A stretch of DNA of 64,000 bases from Arthrobacter gallicola (lineage in GTDB: Bacteria; Actinomycetota; Actinomycetes; Actinomycetales; Micrococcaceae), in contig NZ_JACSQD010000007.1 in the NCBI RefSeq assembly GCF_014836775.1, positions 62,001 to 126,000 of the forward strand, written 5' to 3'. A program made the translations under genes and the position numbers. The notes under the pieces are model-generated. The model worked only from the letters and a program-made list of their open reading frames with translations, ran no database searches and was not told the origin of the DNA. Shown here one piece after another: positions 24,180-32,160 of the stretch (within the stretch, counting starts at the first letter, position 1; each line of letters begins with the position of its first letter).

Positions 24180-24262
24180 TGCAGGAGGTTCCTCCCAGTC
24201 CCGCTATCCTTCACGACACCGGAGCAGGGAGCAAGGACAACAGTCCGGACGAACAACGGCTC

Positions 24263-24784
24263 TCAGGACGCGAGCGCGGCGCTCACCCGCTCGATCCCGT
24301 AGGCGAAGGCATGGTCGAGGTCTCCGCCCAGTCGGAAGGCCCCGGCGAGTTCCATGGACAGAAAGCCTGTCAGCCAGGCGGTCATAAACCGTGCGGCTTC
24401 CAACGCATCCGTCTCACCCACGGCGGTCCTCGCCGCCGCCAGGACTGGTTCGCTGGCCCGTGCCAGGTCTTCGGCCGTGGCGCTGCGGGTACTGAGCAGC
24501 CGGAATCCCTCCGGCCGCTCGTGGGCGAACGTCCGGTAGGCGTGCGCCATTCCGGCCAAAGAGTCCTGGGCTTCCAAGCGTTCCCGGAGGTCCTCAAGCG
24601 TGGCTGCGGCGATCAGCGTCAGCAGTGCCTCCCGGTCCCGCACATGCTTGTACAGCGACGGCGCCCGGACACCCACCCGGTCGGCCACAGCCTGCATGGT
24701 CACCCGACCAGGACCGCCTGTCTCCAGAACCTCCCTGCCGGCCGCCACGATTTCAGCGAGCGACGTTCGTTGCGGTGTGGGCAT
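24263..24784 (-). CDS. TetR family transcriptional regulator
   Basis: 173 residues. The helix-turn-helix reads VTMQAVADRVGVRAPSLYKHVRDREAL (about 28-55), followed by a TetR_C-type ligand domain. ATG at 24784 has AGGAG 5 nt upstream. It is divergent from an MBL-fold hydrolase gene with about 100 bp between starts, and an ATTAGC/GCTAAT dyad lies in between. It therefore probably represses itself and the hydrolase. Confidence 0.92.
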   Translation of the reverse strand: MPTPQRTSLAEIVAAGREVLETGGPGRVTMQAVADRVGVRAPSLYKHVRDREALLTLIAAATLEDLRERLEAQDSLAGMAHAYRTFAHERPEGFRLLSTRSATAEDLARASEPVLAAARTAVGETDALEAARFMTAWLTGFLSMELAGAFRLGGDLDHAFAYGIERVSAALAS

Positions 24785-24817
24785 AACAACTCCTGGCTGA
24801 AAACGTAAGCTATTGAC

Positions 24818-24836
24818 ATTAGCCATGATAGCTAAT
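24818..24836. promoter_or_regulatory. Candidate TetR operator
   Basis: Perfect dyad ATTAGC-N7-GCTAAT in the 102-bp region between the divergent tetR and MBL genes, right after a TTGACA hexamer at 24813-24818. Confidence 0.6.
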
Positions 24837-24886
24837 TACCGTAACTATATCGCCGGGACACGCCCCGGCCGGTGGAGGAGGAAACC

Positions 24887-25600
24887 ATGAAGCTCGGACC
24901 GCAGCTGCACCGGATCGGCAACGACATCGTTGCGGCGTACCTGGTTCTTACCGATGAGGGCATCACCATCATCGATGCCGGACTTGCCGGACACTGGAGC
25001 GACCTGCAGCGCGAGCTCGCCGCCGTCGGGCGCCCCCTCTCGGATGTCCGCGGCATTGTGCTGACCCATGGCGACACCGACCACCTCGGCTTCGCCGAGC
25101 GGCTGCGCCTGGCCACCGGCATTCCCGTGTATGTGCACAGCGCAGACGCGGCCCGGGCCAAGGGACAGGACAAGCCCAAGGCGTCCGCCGGCCGTATGCG
25201 GCTTGGTCCGACGCTGAGCTTCCTCGCCTATTCCCTCCGGAAGGGCGGCTGGCGGACCAAGTACCTGACCGACGTCGTCCCGGTGGAGGATGGCGATGTG
25301 CTCGATTTGCCCGGCTCGCCGCGGATCATCGCACTGCCGGGACACTCCCCCGGCAGCGTGGCCGTGCATGTGCCAGCCGCCGGCGCGCTCTTTGTGGGGG
25401 ACGCGCTCACCACCCGCCATGTCCTGACCGGACAGGTTGGCCCGCAGCCGGCGCCGTTCACCGATGACCCGGCACAAGCGCTGGAGGTGCTCGACCGTGT
25501 CACGGGCCTGCAGCAGGTCGACTGGGTTTTGCCCGGCCACGGGACTCCGTGGAACGGACAGATTTCCGGCCTCGCCGCTGCGGTGCGGGCGCAGAGTTAG
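24887..25600 (+). CDS. MBL-fold metallo-hydrolase
   Basis: 237 residues. The metal motif THGDTDHLG (61-66 from the first His) has Asp at the usual second His, a variant seen in many family members. GHSPGS near 153 and LPGHGTPW near the end supply further ligands. ATG at 24887 is chosen for GGAGGAGG just upstream. It is cytoplasmic; lactonase- or hydroxyacylglutathione-hydrolase-like chemistry is possible but not shown. It is divergent from tetR, which likely controls it. Its stop overlaps the convergent deaminase stop by 4 nt. Confidence 0.88.
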   Translation: MKLGPQLHRIGNDIVAAYLVLTDEGITIIDAGLAGHWSDLQRELAAVGRPLSDVRGIVLTHGDTDHLGFAERLRLATGIPVYVHSADAARAKGQDKPKASAGRMRLGPTLSFLAYSLRKGGWRTKYLTDVVPVEDGDVLDLPGSPRIIALPGHSPGSVAVHVPAAGALFVGDALTTRHVLTGQVGPQPAPFTDDPAQALEVLDRVTGLQQVDWVLPGHGTPWNGQISGLAAAVRAQS

Positions 25601-26040
25601 AGCAGCCCGATGTCCTCGTTCCACAGCGACGGGTACTCGGTCATAAAGTCCTCCATCAGCAGGGCGCAGGCGTCGTCATCCAGCACTTCAAGCTGCACTC
25701 CCCGGCTCCGCAGCAGGTCTTCCGCGCCGGTAAAGTTCCGGTTCTCGCCAATGATCACGCGCGGAATCCCGTAGAGCAGCACTGCTCCGGCACACATGTC
25801 GCAGGGCGAAAGCGTGGTGACCAGGGTGGCCCGCCGGTAGGAACCGGCGGGCAGCCGGCCGGCCTGCTCCAGGCAGTCCAGTTCCGCATGCCGGATTACG
25901 CTGCCGAGCTGCTGCCTGCGGTTACGTCCCGTAGCCACAATCGTGCCTTCGACATACAGCGCCGATCCAATGGGGATTCCGCCCTCGGACAGGCCCTTCC
26001 GGGCGGCGTTCAGCGCGGGCAGCAGCAACTCCGATGTCAT
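25597..26040 (-). CDS. Cytosine deaminase, yeast Fcy1-like nucleoside deaminase
   Basis: 147 residues. Zinc and proton-relay residues are His51 and Glu53 in RHAEL, and Cys80/Cys83 in SPCDMC. The C-terminal YPSLWNEDIG is characteristic of the small fungal-type cytosine deaminases. It would convert cytosine to uracil in pyrimidine salvage. TAGTGT sits 6 nt before the ATG, suggesting a leaderless transcript. Confidence 0.88.
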   Translation of the reverse strand: MTSELLLPALNAARKGLSEGGIPIGSALYVEGTIVATGRNRRQQLGSVIRHAELDCLEQAGRLPAGSYRRATLVTTLSPCDMCAGAVLLYGIPRVIIGENRNFTGAEDLLRSRGVQLEVLDDDACALLMEDFMTEYPSLWNEDIGLL

Positions 26041-26046
26041 GGCCCC

Positions 26047-26052
26047 ACACTA
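26047..26052 (-). promoter_or_regulatory. -10 box of a probable leaderless promoter (deaminase gene)
   Basis: TAGTGT on the minus strand, 6 nt before the ATG at 26040; no Shine-Dalgarno. Confidence 0.5.
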
Positions 26053-26090
26053 GGAGCCACAGCCCCCGGCAGGGAAGGGCCGCACGGACT

Positions 26091-27014
26091 TCAGGTTCCG
26101 GCGGCCCGCGCCGCGGCCACGGTTTCCCGGACGGCGGGGGCGACCTCGGCGCCGAAACGGGACAGGTCAGCGGCATCATCACTGGCCAGGAGGAAGCCTG
26201 AGATTCCGTAGTCCAGGGCCAGTTCCGCCAGCGGTTCAACCCACCGGTGCGGCGGGCCCTGCAGCCGTCCGGAACCTGCTCCGTTCAAGGAACCTGCAGG
26301 GCCAAAGGACCCGCTGATATTCAGCAGCCGCCGGACAGCGCCGGGGCTGCGCCCGGCTCCGGCAGCGGCGTCGTCTATCCGTGCGTTCAGTCCGGCCAGC
26401 TCCCCCGGCCCGCCGGGCAGATACCCCAGGGAGGCGAACCAGCCGTCGGCCAGTTCCCCGGTAAGCCGGAGCATGCGGGGTTTGTAGGCACCGAGCCAGA
26501 TGCCGACGTCGTGCGCCGGTGCCGGACCGCGCTTGGCTCCCTCGACCCGGTGTATTTTTCCGTCGACCCGTAGAGGCGAGCCCGCGGAAACGTCCCAGAT
26601 CCCGCGGATGATCCGGATGGCCTCCTCCAACCCGGTGACCGCGTCGCCCGGGCTGAGCCGGTCTCCGCCGGAGGCCGCGATCGCATCCCAGAATGCTCCG
26701 GCTCCCAATCCGAGCTCGAAGCGTCCGCCGCTGAGCAGGTCCAGACCGGCCGCACTCCGGGCCACAATGACCGGCTGCCGCAGCGGCAGGTTCAGCACAT
26801 CGGTGGCCAGCCGTATCCGCGTGGTCCGCGCCGCCAGATAGGACAGCAGCGTCCAGGTGTCCAGGAACCGCGGCTGGTACGGGTGGTCCTGGAACGCCGC
26901 CAGGTCCAAGCCGGAGGCTTCGGCAGTCTGCACCAGCTCCACCGCCCGCTGCGGCGGGGAGGCGAACGGCGTGATGAAGGCTCCGAACAGCAGGTCGCGG
27001 CCGTAGTCGGGCAT
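26091..27014 (-). CDS. LLM-class flavin-dependent oxidoreductase
   Basis: 307 residues of the luciferase-like monooxygenase family: FGAFITPFASPPQRAVELVQ, RIRLATDVLNLPLRQPVIVA, LGLGAGAF and VGIWLGAYKPRML. It would use FMN or F420. A deazaflavin-dependent nitroreductase-type protein is encoded nearby (28124-28597), so F420 is possible. AGGAG lies 6 nt before the ATG. The FMN reductase encoded at 60383 is of the type often paired with LLM enzymes but is far away. Substrate unknown. Confidence 0.88.
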   Translation of the reverse strand: MPDYGRDLLFGAFITPFASPPQRAVELVQTAEASGLDLAAFQDHPYQPRFLDTWTLLSYLAARTTRIRLATDVLNLPLRQPVIVARSAAGLDLLSGGRFELGLGAGAFWDAIAASGGDRLSPGDAVTGLEEAIRIIRGIWDVSAGSPLRVDGKIHRVEGAKRGPAPAHDVGIWLGAYKPRMLRLTGELADGWFASLGYLPGGPGELAGLNARIDDAAAGAGRSPGAVRRLLNISGSFGPAGSLNGAGSGRLQGPPHRWVEPLAELALDYGISGFLLASDDAADLSRFGAEVAPAVRETVAAARAAGT

Positions 27015-27088
27015 CAAGGGCTCCTGACAGCTGGGGTGAGTGGGAGCCAGCCTATTCCTCCGGTGCGGCATCCGGGCAGCCTGGTTTG

Positions 27089-27094
27089 TAGGCT
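27089..27094 (+). promoter_or_regulatory. -10 box of a probable leaderless promoter (gluQRS)
   Basis: TAGGCT, 7 nt before the GTG start at 27102. Confidence 0.45.
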
Positions 27095-27101
27095 GGAAGA
27101 C

Positions 27102-28025
27102 GTGCCCCATGAGATTCCCGCCGTCCCTGCCGATGTGTCCGCCGCCGGTGCCGGACGTTTTGCTCCCAGTCCGTCCGGTGAACTCCACGTCGGCAATCTC
27201 CGGACGGCATTGCTGGCCTGGCTTTTCGCGCGCAGCACCGGCCGGGATTTCGTCCTCCGCGTGGAGGACCTGGACCGGGCCCGCGCCGGAGCCGAGGCCG
27301 CCCAGCTGCGCGATCTGGCCGCCGTCGGACTGGATTGGGATGGCGAAGTCATCCGGCAGTCCGACCGGACACCGGTCTATCTCGAGGCAATTCAACGGCT
27401 GCGGGAAGACGGACGGGTCTATGAGTGCTTCTGCACCCGCAGCGAAATCGCCGACGCGCCCCGCGCCCCGCACTCGCCGCCGGGTGCCTATCCCGGAACC
27501 TGTCGCAACCTTTCGGAGGCGGAACGGGAACGACGCCGACGTGAACGTCCGCCGGCCCTGCGGCTGCGTTCCGAGGTCACCGAGTACACCATCCATGACG
27601 TCCTGCATGGGGACTACACCGGTGTGGTCGATGACCTGGTGCTGCTGCGCAACGACGGCGTTCCGCCGTACAACCTGGCCGTCGTCGTCGATGACGCTGC
27701 CCAGGGCATCAATCAGGTGGTCCGCGGTGATGATCTCCTCTCCTCCACACCCCGGCAGGCATACCTCGCGTCGCTGCTGGGACTGCCGCCGGTGGACTAT
27801 GTGCACGTCCAGCTGGTGCTGGGGCGTACCGGCAAGCGGCTGGCGAAGCGCGACGGCGCGGTGACGCTGGGCGGTTTGGCGGACCTTGGCATTTCTGCCC
27901 GGGACGCGACGGCAATGATTCTCGGTTCCCTGGATCTTCCGGGAACCCTGCCCGAGGCCTTAGCTGTGTTTGATCCTGCCAAGCTGCCGCTGCATCCGTG
28001 GGTCTTTGAGCCGCCGGGTCGCTGA
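27102..28025 (+). CDS. gluQ: Glutamyl-Q tRNA(Asp) synthetase
   Basis: 307 residues. This is the catalytic core of a class I glutamyl-tRNA synthetase without the anticodon domain: GRFAPSPSGELHVGN (HIGH-like), a Cys-rich zinc insertion (YECFCTR ... YPGTCRN) and KRLAKRDGA (KMSKS-like). It attaches glutamate to queuosine in tRNA(Asp). The length separates it from full GltX (~500 residues). GTG at 27102 is inferred from the TAGGCT box 7 nt upstream. It is divergent from the LLM gene. Confidence 0.9.
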   Translation: MPHEIPAVPADVSAAGAGRFAPSPSGELHVGNLRTALLAWLFARSTGRDFVLRVEDLDRARAGAEAAQLRDLAAVGLDWDGEVIRQSDRTPVYLEAIQRLREDGRVYECFCTRSEIADAPRAPHSPPGAYPGTCRNLSEAERERRRRERPPALRLRSEVTEYTIHDVLHGDYTGVVDDLVLLRNDGVPPYNLAVVVDDAAQGINQVVRGDDLLSSTPRQAYLASLLGLPPVDYVHVQLVLGRTGKRLAKRDGAVTLGGLADLGISARDATAMILGSLDLPGTLPEALAVFDPAKLPLHPWVFEPPGR

Positions 28026-28123
28026 ACTGCGGGCCCAGAACTGTCCTGTTCCTGAGTTAGGCCGGGGCGTTTACCGGTTTTGGGGGCTGGCCAGGTTCTG
28101 CTGCCGAGGTGTTCACTGGTGCC

Positions 28124-28597
28124 ATGCCCCTCACCGGCGAATATGTCCCGAGTTCCAGTAAGAGATCCGCGAAACAGGCCGAGCAGATTGAGTCCTCCGG
28201 CGGCACCCGCGGCACTACTCTCAACGGACGTCCCGTTGTCCTGCTCACCACCAAGGGCGCGAAAACGGGCAAGCTGCGCAAGACCCCGCTGATGAGGGTG
28301 GAGCACGACGGCGACTATGCGGTGGTTGCCTCCCTCGGCGGCGCTCCCCGGCACCCGGTCTGGTACTACAACGTCAGGTCACACCCACATGTGGAGCTGC
28401 AGGACGGTCCGCAGAAGTGGGATATGCAGGCCCGCGAGGTCACCGGCGAGGAGAAGGCCCTGTGGTGGGAACGAGCCGTGGACGCTTACCCGCCCTACGC
28501 CAACTATCAGGCAAAGACTGACCGGGAGATCCCTGTGTTCGTTCTGGAGCGGCTGGACGTTCCTGGGGCCGCGCCGGCACCTGCGCCGGCGGGCTGA
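28124..28597 (+). CDS. Nitroreductase/quinone reductase family protein (deazaflavin-dependent, DUF385-like)
   Basis: 157 residues. [44 protein letters not shown] followed by HPVWYYNV is the signature of the F420-binding split-barrel family that includes Ddn. The fold reduces quinones or nitro compounds using F420H2 in actinobacteria. The ATG at 28124 is chosen; a GTG at 28109 is possible. A Pro/Ala tail ends the protein. Confidence 0.88.
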   Translation: MPLTGEYVPSSSKRSAKQAEQIESSGGTRGTTLNGRPVVLLTTKGAKTGKLRKTPLMRVEHDGDYAVVASLGGAPRHPVWYYNVRSHPHVELQDGPQKWDMQAREVTGEEKALWWERAVDAYPPYANYQAKTDREIPVFVLERLDVPGAAPAPAPAG

Positions 28598-28621
28598 GGT
28601 GCGGCCCCGGAGCGACCTGGT

Positions 28622-28864
28622 TTAGACAGCAACGCTGCGGGTAAACCACAGCCGGTAGCGGAATCCGCCCAGGCGGATCGAGAGCACGGGGGAATCAATC
28701 TTTGCTTCGCGCCGGGCCGGGACCGGCAGCAGTTCCGGCGTCGACGCTGACCTGTGCTCAGCCCTTCTGCGGTGCTCGGCATTTGCCCGAGCTGCTTCGT
28801 CCACGCGTTCCCGGTAATCCAGCCGCGCCAGTTCAATCTCCATCAGCCCCATGGCTTCTCTCAC
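28622..28864 (-). CDS. Small hypothetical protein
   Basis: 80 residues, Arg- and Glu-rich N-terminal helix (MEIELARLDYRERVDEAARANAEHRRRAE) and a C-terminal RLGGFRYRLWFTRS segment. It starts at GTG 28864 or ATG 28852; AGGGA lies upstream of the GTG. I recognise no family. Coding is supported by the codon pattern and by its fit between neighbours, no more. Confidence 0.5.
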   Translation of the reverse strand: MREAMGLMEIELARLDYRERVDEAARANAEHRRRAEHRSASTPELLPVPARREAKIDSPVLSIRLGGFRYRLWFTRSVAV

Positions 28865-29050
28865 GTCCCTATCCCTCTATCCCTGTGCCGCCGCTGCACT
28901 CTGTGCGCTGTGTGCGCTGCCGGCAGGGAGCTCTTCTTACCGGAACTAACGCTAGAAGCTTGGGCAGGTCTGGACGAGGCCGTTCAGGACAGGATTGGTC
29001 CGCATCCGAAAGGTGTTTGCCGGAGGGTTTTGCGGGCCCGGAAAATTAGC

Positions 29051-29956
29051 CTAGGAGGTGCAGCCGACGCCGTCTCCATCGCCGTCGAACTTAGGATCCC
29101 AGCCCGGGTCGCCGGGGCGGATAGGTGCGGCTCCCGCAGCTTTGACGGCCGAACAATTGGCATAGACCGGCGTCGTGGCCCCCTCGGCGTCGGTTCCCGC
29201 GGCGTCTATTCCGGCAGCGTCTATTCCGGCAGCGGCGAACCGCGCCGCCGTTCCTTCCCGCGCCGGCACGGGCTCCTCCGGGCAGCCGGAGAGAACGTTG
29301 GCAATCGCATCGTGTTCCGCCTGGGTCATCCAGAGCCCGTATTCCGCTTTCACCGCGGTCTGCCGCGCAACATATTCGCAGCGGAAGCCCTTATTCGGCG
29401 GCAGCCAGGTTGCGGCGTCGGAATCCGACTTCGCTCCGTTGGTGGGGCCATCGGCGGCGAGCAGGTTCAGCGGATCGTTGGCGAGCTGCCGGCGCTGTTC
29501 CGCGCTCAGCTGCTGGGCGCCTTTCTGCCAGGCGTCGGACAGCGCCACCACGTGGTCAATCTGCACTGCCGTGCTGGTTGTATTGCCGCGGACAAAGCTG
29601 ATGGATGTTCCGGTGTAGGGGTCGAGGAACGTCCCGGAGGCGATGACGCAGTCCTTGGTGCCCTCCCGGAAAGTGAGGTTCACCAGGTCCCGGGCCAGGA
29701 TGTCGTTGCGGGTGTCGCAGCCGTTGCGGTCGACGTCGGCCCATGCCGGCCCAAACTGGTCGCGGTCGTATCCGGTTTTCGGCGCCCTGCCCTTGATTGG
29801 AATGCTCGTTAGCTGTTCCAGTGCCGTTCCCGCCTGGGCCTGCTGGCTGGGCGGTGCGGCGGCGGCAGGGCCGGATTCCTGCGGCACGCAGGCCGTTCCG
29901 AAGATGAGGAACGAAAGGACGAACAGGGACACGAGGGTGGAGCGCAGGTATTTCAT
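29051..29956 (-). CDS. Secreted HNH nuclease (DUF1524/GmrSD type) with Excalibur domain
   Basis: 301 residues. A lipoprotein-like signal (FLIFGTAC at about 17-23) is followed by a DUF1524 nuclease domain with STAVQIDHVVALSDAW and PLNLLAADGPTNGAKSD, the His-Asn-His metal finger. After an AAGIDAAGIDAAGTDA repeat comes a C-terminal Excalibur calcium-binding motif (DGDGDGVGC). It is predicted to be a surface-anchored or secreted nuclease for extracellular DNA. No obvious operon partner. Confidence 0.9.
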   Translation of the reverse strand: MKYLRSTLVSLFVLSFLIFGTACVPQESGPAAAAPPSQQAQAGTALEQLTSIPIKGRAPKTGYDRDQFGPAWADVDRNGCDTRNDILARDLVNLTFREGTKDCVIASGTFLDPYTGTSISFVRGNTTSTAVQIDHVVALSDAWQKGAQQLSAEQRRQLANDPLNLLAADGPTNGAKSDSDAATWLPPNKGFRCEYVARQTAVKAEYGLWMTQAEHDAIANVLSGCPEEPVPAREGTAARFAAAGIDAAGIDAAGTDAEGATTPVYANCSAVKAAGAAPIRPGDPGWDPKFDGDGDGVGCTS

Positions 29957-30072
29957 TTGGCATCAATTATCTGTGCCATTTGCCGGAAACCCGGGGAGGC
30001 TCACGGCGTGCCCTTCCGCTGGTCCTGCCGTCCGCGTAAATTCGGTGGTGCAACCCCTCACGAGGAGATCCC

Positions 30073-31110
30073 ATGGCCACGGGCAAGAACGCATCCAAGT
30101 CCGGCACTCCGAACGCGCTGGCGCAGGAGCTGGCAGGGCGGGACGGGCAGGACGGGAGGTCCGGGCGGGCCGGGCCTGACGACGACGGCGGCCGCGTATC
30201 CGTGGCCGAGGACTACGCGGCGGAACTCGACGAGCTGGAAGAGCTCGGTTCCAAGACGGGAACTGTTCAGGAAAAGGTTGAAGCCGCCGCCTGGACGCAC
30301 AATTATCCGTACGACAAAAAGCTCTCCCGCCGCTCCTATGAACGGCAAAAACGTCAGCTGCAGATCGAATTGCTGAAGATGCAGCTGTGGGTCAAAGAAA
30401 CCGGCCAGAAAATGCTGATCATCTTTGAGGGCCGTGACGCTGCCGGGAAGGGCGGTGCGATCAAGCGGTTTAACGAACATCTGAATCCCCGCGGTGCACG
30501 CGTTGTCGCATTGGAAAAACCCAGTGAGCAGGAACGCACACAGTGGTATTTCCAGCGCTATGTCGCACGTCTTCCCAGTGGCGGGGAGATCGTCATGATG
30601 GACCGTTCCTGGTACAACCGTGCCGGCGTCGAGCGCGTGATGAATTACTGCACCCCCGCCCAGTATCTGGAGTTCATGCGGGAGGTGCCGGAGCTGGAAC
30701 GGATGCTGGTGAATTCCGGTGTCCTGCTGCGCAAGCTCTGGTTCTCGGTGGGCCGGGCCGAGCAGGTGGCCCGGTTTGCGGCGCGCGAAACGGATCCGGT
30801 GAAGCAGTGGAAGCTCTCCCCCACCGACCTGGCCAGCTTGGACAAATGGGATGACTACACCCAAGCCAAGGAAGCCATGTTCTTTTATACGGACACCGGC
30901 GATGCTCCGTGGACGGTGGTGAAATCCAACGACAAAAAACGCGCCCGGCTTGAAGCAATGCGCTTCGTCCTGAACGGCGTCGATTATCCCAATAAAGACC
31001 TGTCCGTGGCGCACGCGCCGGATCAGCTGATCGTGGGTCCTGCCGCCAGCCATTATGAAGAGGGTGAAGAACCCAACGGAATGTTTCCAGTGGTCAAACC
31101 GCAGAACTGA
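30073..31110 (+). CDS. ppk2: Polyphosphate kinase 2
   Basis: 345 residues. Walker A is GRDAAGKGG (120-128), lid Arg/Lys residues follow, and Walker B is DRSWYNRAGVERV. It is a single-domain PPK2 that transfers phosphate between polyphosphate and nucleoside diphosphates. An extra ~60-residue N-terminus rich in Gly, Asp and Arg precedes the conserved core. AGGAG lies 5 nt before the ATG. It is a monocistronic gene. Confidence 0.95.
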   Translation: MATGKNASKSGTPNALAQELAGRDGQDGRSGRAGPDDDGGRVSVAEDYAAELDELEELGSKTGTVQEKVEAAAWTHNYPYDKKLSRRSYERQKRQLQIELLKMQLWVKETGQKMLIIFEGRDAAGKGGAIKRFNEHLNPRGARVVALEKPSEQERTQWYFQRYVARLPSGGEIVMMDRSWYNRAGVERVMNYCTPAQYLEFMREVPELERMLVNSGVLLRKLWFSVGRAEQVARFAARETDPVKQWKLSPTDLASLDKWDDYTQAKEAMFFYTDTGDAPWTVVKSNDKKRARLEAMRFVLNGVDYPNKDLSVAHAPDQLIVGPAASHYEEGEEPNGMFPVVKPQN

Positions 31111-31126
31111 TGTGCCCCCTGTTGCA

Positions 31127-31132
31127 TATGAT
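31127..31132 (+). promoter_or_regulatory. -10 box upstream of the GntR regulator
   Basis: TATGAT, about 30 nt before the ATG at 31162, giving a leader of about 20 nt. Confidence 0.45.
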
Positions 31133-31161
31133 GTCTGGGTGACTGCTACCCGAAGACTCCC

Positions 31162-31899
31162 ATGAGTTCGCGCCTGCACAGCCTGGTCATCGAATCGCTC
31201 GGGCGCAGGATTGTTTCCTGCGAACTGGTGCCCGGTGACACCATGCTTTCCGAACAGCTCGAGTCGGAGCTGAATGTCTCCCGGTCTGTTGCCCGCGAAG
31301 CGGTCCGGGTGCTGCAGTCCCTGGGCCTCGTGGAGACGGTCAAGCGCGTGGGGATCCGGGTTCTCCCTGAAACATCCTGGAACGTGTTCGATCCCTACAT
31401 TGTGCGGTGGCGGCTCGCAGCCAAGGCGGGCAAGGGTGCCCAGCTGAGGTCCCTGACCGAACTGCGTTCCGCCGTCGAGCCTGCTGCTGCCGAATTAGCG
31501 GCGCAATACGCTCCGGAAGACATGGCTGCCGAACTCATGGCTGTTGCCGCGAAGATGCGTGCTGTGGGGCGTGCCGGAGATTTGCAGCAGTTCCTGGAGC
31601 TGGATATTCACTATCACGCTCTGGTTCTCGCGGCGTCAGGGAATGAAATGTTCAGCCAGATGCAGTCCATGATCGCTGAGGTCCTTCGCGGCCGGACCGA
31701 CTATGGGCTCATGCCCACCCATCCGCATGAGGAAGCGCTGCAATGGCACGTCGACGTCGCCAACGCCATTCAGGCGGGTCAGCCTGAAGAAGCGCGTGCC
31801 GCGATGGACCAAATCATGCGGCGGACAAAGTCCGAAGTTGAGAGTGTCTGGAAGGACGAGCCTCGGATCTTTGCGCAGCCGGAGGTTTCGGAGGGGTAG
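31162..31899 (+). CDS. GntR family regulator, FadR (FCD) subfamily
   Basis: 245 residues. The winged helix reads VPGDTMLSEQLESELNVSRSVAREAVRVLQSLGLVE, followed by an FCD ligand domain (ELRSAVEPAAAELAA, LDIHYHALVLAASGN). These metal-dependent sensors often respond to sugar acids. The idonate/gluconate operon lies 2.4 kb downstream on the other strand, separated only by the DUF222/HNH gene, so this is the best candidate for its regulator. Confidence 0.92.
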   Translation: MSSRLHSLVIESLGRRIVSCELVPGDTMLSEQLESELNVSRSVAREAVRVLQSLGLVETVKRVGIRVLPETSWNVFDPYIVRWRLAAKAGKGAQLRSLTELRSAVEPAAAELAAQYAPEDMAAELMAVAAKMRAVGRAGDLQQFLELDIHYHALVLAASGNEMFSQMQSMIAEVLRGRTDYGLMPTHPHEEALQWHVDVANAIQAGQPEEARAAMDQIMRRTKSEVESVWKDEPRIFAQPEVSEG

Positions 31900-31918
31900 G
31901 TCGGGGTGGTCCGGCCGC

Positions 31919-32034
31919 GGGGGCAGCGGCGGGACGGCGGGGGCAGCGGCGGGACGGCGGGGGCAGCGGCGGAGCGGCGCGGAGCGGCGGGCGGCGGTGC
32001 GGGCGGGGGCAGCGGCGGAGCGGCGCGGAGCGGC
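31919..32034. repeat. GC-rich tandem repeats downstream of the GntR gene
   Basis: Two copies of a 20-bp unit starting GGGGGCAGCGGCGGGACGGC (31919 and 31939), then a related 30-bp unit at 31959-31988 repeated at 32005-32034. Open frames through it have no coding character. Confidence 0.8.
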
Positions 32035-32148
32035 GGGAACGAGACTTGTCGACGTGTCTTGTCCTCCACAGGTGTGTGCCGCGACCGTGGGCAGAGTTAC
32101 TTATCCACATTTTGTCTCCCTACCGGTCCTGGCATGGTTGTTTGTTTC

Positions 32149-32154
32149 TAGCCT
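32149..32154 (+). promoter_or_regulatory. -10 box of a probable leaderless promoter (DUF222/HNH gene)
   Basis: TAGCCT, 6 nt before the ATG at 32161. Confidence 0.5.
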
Positions 32155-32160
32155 TTGACC

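Noticed and set aside
27102..28025. Full glutamyl-tRNA synthetase (gltX)
   Set aside because: At about 307 residues it lacks the anticodon-binding domain and has the Cys-rich insertion of GluQRS.
31919..32069. Open frames on both strands through the GC-rich repeats
   Set aside because: They arise from stop-poor GC repeats; no start signal and no conserved sequence.
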